Assembly: GCF_015160855.1 (NCBI RefSeq) | Contig: NZ_CP063373.1 | Coordinates: 7,911,001-7,975,000 of the forward strand | Direction of reading: 5' to 3' | Length of the DNA stretch: 64,000 nt | Origin: Streptomyces ferrugineus | GTDB taxonomy: Bacteria > Actinomycetota > Actinomycetes > Streptomycetales > Streptomycetaceae | Part shown: positions 46,593 through 55,700 of the stretch, piece after piece | Numbering within the stretch: the first letter of the stretch is position 1 | How the letters are laid out: the number at the start of each line of letters is the position of its first letter | Program-made: the position numbers and the translations under genes | Notes under the pieces: model-generated | Told to the model about the DNA's origin: nothing | Databases searched by the model: none | The model's input: the letters and a program-made list of their open reading frames with translations, nothing else

Positions 46593-47336
46593 TTACCCGA
46601 AGGTGGACGGGGCTCCAAAACGGGTATCCGCGCCGAGGAGCGCGGGGAGTTCGGCGAGGGAGGCGATCCGGTGCGGTCTGCCGTTCGCCGGGGCGGGCGC
46701 GTCATCGCTGGTGTACGCGCCGTCACGGTCGATCCACACCGACAGCAACCCGGCGTCCGCGGCGCCGCGCCCGTCGATCTCCGGGTGATCGCCGACGTAC
46801 GCCACCTGGTGCGGGGCGAGCTCCAGCGCGGCGCAGGCGGCGTGGAAGGCGCCGGCCTCCGGCTTGGAGACGCCGAGCTCCGCCGCGCACAGGATGGCCT
46901 CGAAGCGCTCGTGCACGCCGAGCACACGCAGCTTGTGGTCCTGGACGTGGATGCTGGAGTTGGAGAGCACGGCGTGCCGGTGGCTGGCCGCGAGGGCGTC
47001 CAGGACCGGCAGGACGTCCGGGAAGAGGGCCCAGGCGGTCTCGTAGTGCGCGATGTACCGCTGGAACCAGGCGTCGGCCTCCGCGTCGCTCAGCTCCTCG
47101 CCCAGGAAGACCCGCACCCGGTCCCTGCGCTGCCCCTCGAAGGTCACCGCCCCGGCCGAGAACCGGGCCCACTGCGCGTCGGTGATCTCCCGCCAGCGCG
47201 TGATGGCCTGCTCGACGCTGTCGTACCCCGCCAGCAGCCCCTCGGCCGTGAGATGGCCGCGCATGCCGCTGCGGTCGGCACCCGTGTAGTCGAAGAGGGT
47301 GTCGTCGACGTCCCAGACCACGGCACGAATGCTCAT
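46593..47336 (-). CDS. HAD-family hydrolase
   Basis: 247 residues. HAD motif I VVWDVDDTLFDYTG (nucleophile Asp9, Asp11), motif II VLSNSSIHV, Lys in GVSKPEAGAFH, and VAYVGDHPEIDGRGAADAGL as motif IV. A phosphatase of the phosphoglycolate/haloacid dehalogenase-like group; the substrate cannot be inferred. ATG 47336. It lies upstream of the tRNA cluster on the same strand by about 90 bases. Confidence 0.88.
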   Translation of the reverse strand: MSIRAVVWDVDDTLFDYTGADRSGMRGHLTAEGLLAGYDSVEQAITRWREITDAQWARFSAGAVTFEGQRRDRVRVFLGEELSDAEADAWFQRYIAHYETAWALFPDVLPVLDALAASHRHAVLSNSSIHVQDHKLRVLGVHERFEAILCAAELGVSKPEAGAFHAACAALELAPHQVAYVGDHPEIDGRGAADAGLLSVWIDRDGAYTSDDAPAPANGRPHRIASLAELPALLGADTRFGAPSTFG

Positions 47337-47406
47337 GATCCGACAGTAGCCCGGGGCACCGGGGCGTGTCCGGTGATTGCGGCCCGTCAGGACCTGTCAG
47401 GACGCG

Positions 47407-47775
47407 TCAGGAAGGGTCGGGTGCGACGAAGAGGGTGCGACCGGTGGCGGCGGAGGTGACCAGGTGGGGTCCCTCCGGCCAGTGACTGTTCTCGAAGGCG
47501 TCCCACAGCGGCCCTCCTCCTTCCTCGTCTCCGGGAAGGCCTCCTCGGCCGCGGCGTCGTAGAAGCAGCCGGTGGGGGCGGTCGGACGGCGGCTCCCCGG
47601 GCCGGGTGAGCGTCGCGACGGCGGCCTCGACGCGGTAACGGCCGGGCCCGACGGTGACGGTGAACGGCTCGATGTCCCCCGTGCCCAGGTAGACGAACGG
47701 ATCGCAGGCGACGACGCGGCCGGTGGGCAGGTCGAGCCGCCCGGTGTGCGAGTGAGCCGGAACACTGGTGCGCAC
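47407..47775 (-). pseudogene. Truncated, frameshifted DUF4241-like gene
   Basis: The first part reads TGRLDLPTGRVVACDPFVYL and IEPFTVTVGPGRYRVEAAV, the hallmark N-terminal block of DUF4241. After about LTRPGEPPSDRPHR the family sequence continues in another frame as TGCFYDAAAEEAFPETRKEE, then the first frame resumes with GPLWDAFENSHWPEGPHLVT and ends at APDPS. Members are normally near 200 residues; here roughly 50 middle residues are missing and two opposing frameshifts bracket the switch. An open frame of 122 codons remains, but I read it as decayed. Confidence 0.68.
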
Positions 47776-47791
47776 CGCTGACAGACATGCC

Positions 47792-47826
47792 GCGGGGGCG
47801 GCAGCCGTCCTGGCTGCCGCCCCCGC
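47792..47826. terminator. Perfect 15-bp hairpin after gltX
   Basis: Arms 47792-47806 (GCGGGGGCGGCAGCC) and 47812-47826 pair exactly around GTCCT, 16 bases past the gltX stop. Confidence 0.87.
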
Positions 47827-47841
47827 GCACGCGCGTGTGAC

Positions 47842-49326
47842 CTACGCCGCCAGCTTCGCCAGCGCCGCGTCGATCCGCGTCAGGGTCTTCTCCTTGCCCA
47901 GCACCTCAAGGGACTCGAAGAGCGGCAGGCCGACGGTGCGGCCGGTGACGGCGACACGGACCGGGGCCTGGGCCTTGCCGAGCTTGAGGCCGTGGACCTC
48001 GCCGGCGGCCAGGACGGCGTCCTTCAGGGAGTCCGGGGACGTCCAGTCGGCCGCGTCCAGCTTCTCGCGGGCCGTGCGCAGCAGGGCGTCGCTGCCCTCC
48101 TTCATCGCCTTCGTCCAGGACGCCTCGTCGAAGACCGGCTCCGGCAGGAACAGGAAGTCGACGTTGTCGGTGATCTCCGACAGGACCTTCAGGCGGGTCT
48201 GCGCGTGCGGGGCGATGGCCTGCCACTTCACCTCGTCGAAGGCCTCGGGCGCCCAGGGGGCGAACGGGGCCTGCAGCCACGGGCGGCAGCGCTCGGTGAA
48301 GTCCTTCACATCGAGCAGCCGGATGTGGTCGCCGTTGATCGACTCGCACTTCTTCAGGTCGAAGCGGGCCGGGTTGGGGTTCACATCCGCGATGTCGAAG
48401 GCCGCGACCATCTCGGCCATCGTGAAGATGTCCTGGTCGGCGGAGAGCGACCAGCCGAGCAGGGAGAGGTAGTTGAGCAGGCCCTCCGGCAGGAAGCCGC
48501 GCTCGCGGTAGAGGTTCAGCGAGGACTGCGGGTCGCGCTTGGAGAGCTTCTTGTTGCCCTCGCCCATCACATACGGCAGGTGTCCGAAGGCCGGGATCCG
48601 CTTGGCGATGCCCAGCTCCATCAGCGCCTTGTACAGGGCGATCTGACGGGGCGTCGAGGAGAGCAGGTCCTCGCCGCGCAGCACGTGGGTGATCTCCATC
48701 AGGGCGTCGTCGACCGGGTTGACGAGCGTGTAGAGGGGCGCCCCGTTGGCTCGTACGATCCCGTAGTCCGGGACGTTCTCCGGGGTGAAGGTCAGCTCGC
48801 CGCGGACCAGGTCCGTGAAGGTGATCGTCTCGTCGGGCATGCGGAAGCGGACGATGGGCGTACGGCCCTGGGCCTGGTACTCCGCCACCTGCTGGGCGCT
48901 CAGCTCGCGGCAGTGGCCGTCGTAGCCGGAGGGCTTGCCGGCGGCGCGGGCGGCCTCGCGGCGGGTGTCCAGCTCGTCCTGGGAGCAGTAGCAGCGGTAG
49001 GCGTGGCCGGCCTCCAGGAGCTTGGCCGCGATGTCCTTGTAGCGGTCCATGCGCTGCGACTGGCGGTACGGGGCGTGCGGGCCGCCGATCTCCGGGCCCT
49101 CGTCCCAGTCGAAGCCCAGCCAGCGCATCGAGTCGAGCAGCTGGTCGTACGACTCCTCCGAGTCGCGGGCCGCGTCGGTGTCCTCGATGCGGAAGACCAG
49201 GGTGCCCTGGTGGTGCCGGGCGAACGCCCAGTTGAACAGGGCGGTGCGGACCAGGCCCACATGGGGGTTACCGGTGGGCGAGGGGCAGAAACGGACGCGA
49301 ACGGGAGTGCCGGGTGCGCTAGCCAC
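47842..49326 (-). CDS. gltX: Glutamyl-tRNA synthetase
   Basis: 494-residue class I synthetase. HIGH-type motif [19 protein letters not shown] (HVGL at 22-25) and KMSKS-type KKLSKRDPQ near 258. Actinobacteria lack GlnRS, so this enzyme is expected to be non-discriminating and charge tRNA-Gln with glutamate for GatCAB. GTG 49326 ([10 protein letters not shown]) overlaps the stop of the upstream FAH gene; a TTG three codons further up is possible. A perfect hairpin follows. Confidence 0.95.
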   Translation of the reverse strand: MASAPGTPVRVRFCPSPTGNPHVGLVRTALFNWAFARHHQGTLVFRIEDTDAARDSEESYDQLLDSMRWLGFDWDEGPEIGGPHAPYRQSQRMDRYKDIAAKLLEAGHAYRCYCSQDELDTRREAARAAGKPSGYDGHCRELSAQQVAEYQAQGRTPIVRFRMPDETITFTDLVRGELTFTPENVPDYGIVRANGAPLYTLVNPVDDALMEITHVLRGEDLLSSTPRQIALYKALMELGIAKRIPAFGHLPYVMGEGNKKLSKRDPQSSLNLYRERGFLPEGLLNYLSLLGWSLSADQDIFTMAEMVAAFDIADVNPNPARFDLKKCESINGDHIRLLDVKDFTERCRPWLQAPFAPWAPEAFDEVKWQAIAPHAQTRLKVLSEITDNVDFLFLPEPVFDEASWTKAMKEGSDALLRTAREKLDAADWTSPDSLKDAVLAAGEVHGLKLGKAQAPVRVAVTGRTVGLPLFESLEVLGKEKTLTRIDAALAKLAA

Positions 49327-50104
49327 GCTTGACAACCTTGTTGGTGAGAGTGCCGATGCCTTCGATGGTGACGGCGACCTCGTCGCCGACGTTGAGGGGG
49401 CCGACCCCTGCCGGGGTGCCCGTGAGGATCACGTCGCCGGGGAGCAGCGTCATGGCCTCGGAGATGTTGACGATCAGGTCCTCGATGGGGTGGACCATCT
49501 CGCTGGTGCGGCCGAGCTGGCGCTGTTCGCCGTTGACCGTGAGCTGGATGGTGAGGTCGGACGCCTTGGCGAGGTCCAGGTCCGTCTCCACCCAGGGGCC
49601 CAGCGGGCAGGAGGTGTCGAAGCCCTTGGCCCTGGCCCACTGCTTCTCGCGCTTCTGGACGTCCCGGGCGGTGATGTCGTTGGCGCAGGTGTAGCCGAAG
49701 ATCACGTCCTTGACGCGTTCGCGCGGGACCTCGCGGCACATGCGGCCGATGACGACGGCCAGTTCGGCCTCGTGGTGGAGGTCCTCGGTGAAGGACGGGT
49801 ACTGGATCTGGTCGCCGGGGCCGATCACCGCGGTGGACGGCTTGAAGAAGGCGAACGGGGCGTCGGGCACCTCGTTGCCCAGTTCCTTCGCGTGCTCCGC
49901 GTAGTTGCGGCCGAAGGCCACGACCTTGTTGGGGAGCACCGGCGGCAGCAGCCTGACCTTGCTCAGCGGCACCTTCGTGCCGGAGAGCTCGAAGTCCGCG
50001 AACGGGATGCCCTTGATGATGTCGAGGACGAGCTCGTCCGGCCTGTCGCCCTCGACCGCGCCGAAGGCGACGTTCCCGTCGATGGAGAATCTGGCGATGC
50101 GCAC
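49319..50104 (-). CDS. Fumarylacetoacetate hydrolase family protein
   Basis: 261 residues. FAH-domain features: [37 protein letters not shown] (metal-binding Glu residues), and [20 protein letters not shown]. Enzymes of this group act as hydrolases, decarboxylases or isomerases of acylpyruvate-type substrates. GTG 50104. Translationally coupled to gltX (8-base overlap), an arrangement I recall as conserved in Streptomyces, though no biochemical link is known. Confidence 0.9.
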   Translation of the reverse strand: MRIARFSIDGNVAFGAVEGDRPDELVLDIIKGIPFADFELSGTKVPLSKVRLLPPVLPNKVVAFGRNYAEHAKELGNEVPDAPFAFFKPSTAVIGPGDQIQYPSFTEDLHHEAELAVVIGRMCREVPRERVKDVIFGYTCANDITARDVQKREKQWARAKGFDTSCPLGPWVETDLDLAKASDLTIQLTVNGEQRQLGRTSEMVHPIEDLIVNISEAMTLLPGDVILTGTPAGVGPLNVGDEVAVTIEGIGTLTNKVVKRG

Positions 50105-50351
50105 GGGATCTTCGCGCCCCTCACTGAGAACTGGTGTGCGTGTCGGTCGCCCGGCCGACCCGCGAGCCGACGCTGGACGCTCCAGGCTAACCGGTCGGGC
50201 GGCTTGATCATCGGTCGGCGAGGCGGGGGCCGGCCCGGGCCGTCGCGGGATGTGAACTGGCCGGAAATCGATTGTTGTGATCCGGACAGACACATAAGGT
50301 CTTCACGAAATCAACCAGCCGACCACTGGTTCACAAAACAAGGGGGAAGTC

Positions 50352-50792
50352 ATGAAGACATCACGCAAGGTTCTGTCCGCGGCAATCGCCATTCCGGCCG
50401 CGGCCGTGGCGGTGTTGGGTATGGCTCCGATGGCGCACGCCGAGGCCAGAGCCACCTGCCCGGACTGGGAAAAGGACTGCGCGGTCTTCTACTACAACAG
50501 CAACAACCAGGGCTCTCGGACCGCCTTCACCCGTGACGGCGTGTCCAACCTCGCCGGCTACAAGTTCCTGTCGTCCGGCGCCGGCAAGGGTCTGGACGTG
50601 AAGAACAACGCGGCCTCGTTCTGGAACGCGAGCGTGGACAGCATCGCCACGGTCTTCTTCCGCAGCAACTACGGTGGCGCCTGCGACACGTTCGCGCCGC
50701 TCGCGGAGGCGAACAGGCTCGCCAAGACCTACAACGAGAATGCCTCGTTCGACTTCGACCGGCGCGGCACCAACTGCTACAAGTGGGACTAG
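50352..50792 (+). CDS. Secreted peptidase inhibitor I36-family protein
   Basis: 146 residues. Signal peptide MKTSRKVLSAAIAIPAAAVA to about residue 30 (MAHAEA cleavage). The mature part has four cysteines and the beta-rich repeats DCAVFYYNSNNQGSRTAF and TVFFRSNYGGACDTFAPL, typical of gamma-crystallin-like I36 inhibitors (SMPI type). It may inhibit extracellular metalloproteases; target unknown. Start ATG 50352 after AAGGGGGAAGTC. Monocistronic. Confidence 0.87.
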   Translation: MKTSRKVLSAAIAIPAAAVAVLGMAPMAHAEARATCPDWEKDCAVFYYNSNNQGSRTAFTRDGVSNLAGYKFLSSGAGKGLDVKNNAASFWNASVDSIATVFFRSNYGGACDTFAPLAEANRLAKTYNENASFDFDRRGTNCYKWD

Positions 50793-50906
50793 GACGCCAT
50801 CCGTAGAAAAGCGGCGCTCGACCCCGTGCAGGCTTCCGGCCTGTGCGGGGCTCTGCCGTATCCGGGAAATCCAGAGTCGTGCCCTTTCCCAGAGACGTTT
50901 GGACTC

Positions 50907-51827
50907 ATGAGACGTTTGGCGATCCCCGTTCTCTCCCTGTCGCTGCTGGTCGGCTGCGCCTCGCAGGAGTCGTCCGACCGCGGCTCCGCCGAGGCCTCCA
51001 CCACCGCCCCCGCACCGCGCCCGGACAGCCCGTCACCTGCGGCGTCGCCCGGGAAGGACGACTACACCTTCCGGCTGCCCATCGCCGCGTTCAGCTACAC
51101 CGACGCCGAGTACGAGGTGATCGGCTCGGCGGAGCAGGTGCTGGCCCGGGACTGCATGAAGGGCTTCGGTCTGACCTATCGGCCGGCCGGGAATTCCACG
51201 CCCCCGAAATCGGAGGACCGGCGGTACGGGATAACGGACTTGGAGGGCGCGCGGCGCCATGGCTACCGGGTGCCGCCACAGCCGGACGCGCCGAAAGCGG
51301 AACTCACCGAGGACCAGATCAAGGTCCTCTACGGCAAACGGTCCCTGGACAAGGAGGCGGAGGACCGGACGAAGCTGGAGTACGGGGGGAAGGAAATCCC
51401 GGACGAGGGATGTCTGGGGAAGGCCATCCTCGACTTCCGCAAGCCCTATGAATACCCGGCGGGATCCGCCGCGGCGAGCCGTATCGCGGGGGAAAGCTAC
51501 GACGCCTCCCTGAAGGACCCGAAGGTTCGGGCCGTCTTCGAGAAGTGGTCCTCGTGCATGAAGCGGAGCGGCTACGACTACGCCTCTCCGATGGCCGCGA
51601 TGGAGGCACCGTCATTCCTGGCGGGGGAGGTATCGGCCACCGAGCGGAAAACGGCGGTCGCCGACATCACCTGCAAGCGGAATACCGGCCTCCTGGAAAC
51701 GTGGTTCGAGGCCGAGTCGGCGATCCAGAAGGCGATGATGAAAAAGGACGCGGCGGCGCTGCGCAAGCTCGACGAGCTGCACGGGAAAAAGGTGAACGCG
51801 GCCAGAAAAATACTCGCCGAAGCGTGA
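50907..51827 (+). CDS. Hypothetical lipoprotein
   Basis: 306 residues. MRRLAIPVLSLSLLVGCASQ is a lipoprotein signal with the lipid-acceptor Cys at 17, followed by a Ser/Pro linker. The rest contains three further cysteines (RDCMKGFGLTYRP, DEGCLGKAI, KWSSCMKRSGYDY) arranged with the C-M-K-x-x-G-x-x-Y pattern twice, suggesting a duplicated disulfide-linked motif. No enzyme family is recognised. ATG 50907. Confidence 0.8.
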   Translation: MRRLAIPVLSLSLLVGCASQESSDRGSAEASTTAPAPRPDSPSPAASPGKDDYTFRLPIAAFSYTDAEYEVIGSAEQVLARDCMKGFGLTYRPAGNSTPPKSEDRRYGITDLEGARRHGYRVPPQPDAPKAELTEDQIKVLYGKRSLDKEAEDRTKLEYGGKEIPDEGCLGKAILDFRKPYEYPAGSAAASRIAGESYDASLKDPKVRAVFEKWSSCMKRSGYDYASPMAAMEAPSFLAGEVSATERKTAVADITCKRNTGLLETWFEAESAIQKAMMKKDAAALRKLDELHGKKVNAARKILAEA

Positions 51828-51908
51828 GCCGTCGCGTGGGCCGTGGTGTGAGCATGGCTTGCGCGTGGCGTGACGTGGCTCCCCGGGCGGGCCGGGGAGC
51901 CGTGGCGA

Positions 51909-52100
51909 CTACTCGGCCGCGGCCGCCGCGCCGACGGGGGCGTCCACCAGGACCGTGCGCCGGGGGTTGGCCGTCTGTGCGGGGAGGTCGACGGAGTGCT
52001 CCTGCTGCTGCGGGGTCTGCAGTTCGTCGGCGTCCTCGAGGTGCGCCAGCGTCGTGCGCCGCGGGTTGGCTATGTTGCGGAACATCATCGTCGTCTTCAC
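51909..52100 (-). CDS. Short peptide with duplicated NPRRT motif
   Basis: About 63 residues from GTG 52100 (MKTTMMFRN), or 59 from ATG 52088. The peptide carries IANPRRTTLAHLEDADELQ and later QTANPRRTVLVDAPVG, so the A-N-P-R-R-T block occurs twice about 35 residues apart, separated by an acidic/Gln segment. No signal peptide. No modification enzyme lies nearby. I vaguely recall similar short proteins in Streptomyces. Could be a regulatory or precursor peptide; not established. Start uncertain. Confidence 0.6.
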   Translation of the reverse strand: MKTTMMFRNIANPRRTTLAHLEDADELQTPQQQEHSVDLPAQTANPRRTVLVDAPVGAAAAAE

Positions 52101-52704
52101 CGTTGTACCGAGTCCTGTCGTGACGAAGCGCCGGTGCGGGCCCGGGAGAGGCCTGCGGTCCGGCGCGGTTGGCGGAATCATCCCTCTTGTAAAGCGTCAG
52201 GCTAAACATGCGATTCCCGCGGGAAGTCGCGAAGACCCCTTGATCAGCGTGTGAGTTTGCTCACGACTCGACAGGCATATCGGTCAATTCAGACCTGCGC
52301 ACCATGCCAACGAAACGGACATTGGCCCACTGAAGCCATCATTCCGCTCCTGATCATGGCGACTGGGACACCTTCCGCGTGCGAGCGGCTCGCGGGCATA
52401 AGTCCGTTATGGGGAAGATTGGTTTCTACGGCTGGTAATCTTGCCCTCACACGGCGTCACGTATGTTACGGCTCGACCTACGGGCCTTGTTGGAGATCCT
52501 GCACTGTGCTGGAATTCCACGGACCGCCGCAGGATCGAGCCGGCGCACAGGGGGCGCATCGAGCGCCGAGCGGCGGCGAGAAGGGGGAGCCAGCGCCGGT
52601 CAATCACGACCACCAGGGAGCGTGTTCAGGACGCTCCCTAATACGCCGACACCGTGCCCGTCCGTTCAAGCGGAGGGGCGCCTGGTCCAGAGGTTGCGAC
52701 GCTA
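52101..52704. other. 604-bp region upstream of conservon 1
   Basis: This long gap holds the cvnA1 leader and the promoter of the short peptide gene. Structures seen: an 8-bp hairpin GGGAGCGT/ACGCTCCC (52616-52623 and 52631-52638) 66 bases before cvnA1, and an AAGATT/AATCTT dyad near 52417-52445 in a locally AT-richer stretch. No gene is convincing; the open frames there lack family resemblance and good ribosome sites. Confidence 0.5.
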
Positions 52705-55700
52705 GTGCAGGGACGTTTCAAGAGGGATGGCAGCGCTTCGGCGGAGCCGGAGCACGGCGGGACCGACCGAGGTCCCTCGCCCCAGCACGCCCAGAACCCG
52801 GGCCCGACCCCGTCCGTCGACGGCGGTGAGCGCTCCGGGCGCCCCGCCGTGTCGGTGTCGCCGAGCGCGGCGAACCCACCCGCTCCGCCCGCCAAGAAGC
52901 CGCCGAAGAACCCGACCGGCCCCGGCTCGCGAATAGCCCTGCGCAACTGGCGCATCTCCACGCGTCTGGTGGCGCTCCTGACCCTCCCGGTGGTCGCGGC
53001 CACCTCGCTTGGGGCCCTGCGCATCAGCGACAACATGGACGACATCCAGCAGCTCGACAACATGCGGCTGCTGACGGACATGACCAAGCGGGCCACCGAG
53101 CTCGCCGCGGCGCTCCAGGAGGAGCGCGACCAGTCCGCCGGTCCGCTGGCGCACGGCGCCAAGGCGACCGACTACACGGTCAAGGGCTACCGGGACAAGA
53201 CGGACCGGGCGACGAAGAGCTTCATCGAGGCCTCCGAGGAGATCGACAACACCAGCAAGGACGGCAACCTCAAGGGCGTCCGCGACAACCTCGTCCAGCT
53301 CGTCGGTGACCTGAGCGACATCGCGAGGATCCGCAACACCGCCTACGAGGCCCAGCGCAACTCCACGCAGACGGTGGAGGCCTACCACCGGCTGATCACC
53401 AACCTGCTCGGTCTCTCCCAGGACATGGCGGAGGCGACCAGCAACCCGGAGATGATCCAGAGCACGCGTGCCCTGGCAGCCTTCTCCACCGCCAAGGAGT
53501 ACGCGTCCATCCAGCGCGCCGTCCTCGCCGCCGCCCTGCCCGCGGACAACAAGTCCGTCGGCGACCTCTCCGAGAACGACCGCCTCTACGCCGAGTCGGC
53601 CGTGACGAGCCAGCGGTCCGAGCTGAAGAGCTTCCGCAGCATCTACGGCACCCAGGCCGCCGCCGACCTGCTGCAGCCGATCGAAGAGCGCAACCCGACG
53701 ATCACGGCCAGCGACAAGTACGCCAACCGCGCGCTCGGCAACCCCAACGCCCTGGTCGACCTGGAGAAGCGTTCGTACCGGGACTGGGTGGACGACAGCA
53801 CCACCAAGATCCAGGGCATGCGCGCCATCGAGACCACGCTGCTGGAGGAGATGGAGCAGAAGGCCCGCGAGCTGCGCAACGCCTCCGAGCGCGAGGCGAT
53901 CATCTCCGGTGCGCTGATCCTGCTCGTGCTCGGTGTCTCGCTGGTCGGCGCCTTCGTCGTGGCCCGCTCCATGATCCGCTCGCTGCGCCGCCTGGAGGAG
54001 ACCGCCACCAAGGTCGCCCAGGACCGTCTGCCCGAGCTGGTCAAGCAGCTCTCCGAGGCCGACCCGCAGGACGTCGACACCTCCGTCGAGTCGGTCGGTG
54101 TGCACTCCCGGGACGAGATCGGCCAGGTGGCCGCGGCCTTCGACGACGTGCACCGCGAGGCGGTCCGCCTCGCCGCCGAGCAGGCCCTGCTGCGGGGCAA
54201 CGTCAACGCGATGTTCACCAACCTCTCGCGCCGCTCCCAGGGCCTCATCCAGCGTCAGCTCTCGCTCATCTCCGAACTGGAGTCCCGCGAGGCCGACCCG
54301 GACCAGCTCTCCTCGCTGTTCAAGCTCGACCACCTCGCGACGCGTATGCGCCGTAACGGTGAGAACCTCCTCGTCCTCGCCGGTGAAGAGCCCGGCCGCC
54401 GCTGGACCCGCCCGGTCCCGCTGGTCGACGTGCTCCGTGCCGCCGCGTCCGAGGTGGAGCAGTACGAGCGCATCGAGCTGGCCGCCGTGCCGACCACCGA
54501 AGTGGCCGGCCGCGTGGTCAACGACCTCGTGCACCTGCTCGCCGAGCTGCTCGAGAACGCGACCTCGTTCTCCTCGCCGCAGACCAAGGTCAAGGTCACC
54601 GGTCACGCGCTGCCCGACGGCCGCGTCCTGATCGAGATCCACGACACCGGTATCGGCCTCTCCCCCGAGGACCTCGCGGCGATCAACGAGCGGCTCGCCT
54701 CGCCGCCCACCGTGGACGTCTCCGTCTCCCGCCGCATGGGCCTGTTCGTGGTCGGCCGGCTGTCGCAGCGGCACGGCATCCGCATCCAGCTGCGCCCGTC
54801 GGACTCCGGCGGTACGACCGCGCTGGTCATGCTCCCCGTCGATGTCGCCCAGGGCGGCAAGAAGCCCGCTTCGGGCAAGCCCGGCCAGAACGGCCCGGGT
54901 GGCTCCGGTGGTCCGGCCGCCGCGCAGGCCGCGGCCGGTGCGGCCGCCGCGCGTCGTCAGGCCCAGGCCGGCGGCGGCTCCCTCGGCCCGAGCGCGCCGG
55001 GCGGTGCGCTCGGTGCCGGTGCGCCCGGCGGGGGCCGGCTCGGTGCCGGTCAGGGACCGCGGGCCGCGCTGCCCGGGCGGGACGGTGGCGGTCAGCCGGG
55101 TGGACCGGGTGCGCCGCGGGGACCGCAGGGTCCGGGTGCTCCGTCGGCCCCGTCGCAGGGCCGGCCGGCTCCGGCCGGTGCGGGCGCCGGCTTCGGTGGC
55201 CAGGCTCCGGGCGCGCCGCAGGGTTTGCAGGCCGCGGGCATGAACGCGGACGGCTTCGGCCCGGGCCAGGACGCCTTCGGCGGCAGCCGCGGCCCCGGTC
55301 GCGAGCAGTCCCGGCCGGGCTCCTCGGCGCCGCAGTCGCCGCCCCCCGGCGGTGAGAAGGGCCGTCGTGGCCGCCAGCCGCAGCTGCCGCCGCGCGGTGG
55401 CCCGCGGGCCGAGCTGCCGGGCGGCAACCCGCCCTCCCGTCCGAGCTGGAGCGACGAGAACGCGCAGCCGCCGGTGCCGCGCACCTCGCTCGACACCCCG
55501 CGCGGACACGACGAGGACCCCGCACAGACCTCCCGGATGCCGCGCGTCGACGACCGCCAGGGCCCCGGCTCCACCTCGGAGTTCGCCCGCCCGGACTTCG
55601 ACGCCCCGGCCCCCGGTACCTACGAACCGCAGAGCACGGGCCAGTTCGCCCGCCCCGGTGCGAACGAACCGCAGAACAACGGGCAGCACAACACCGGCCA

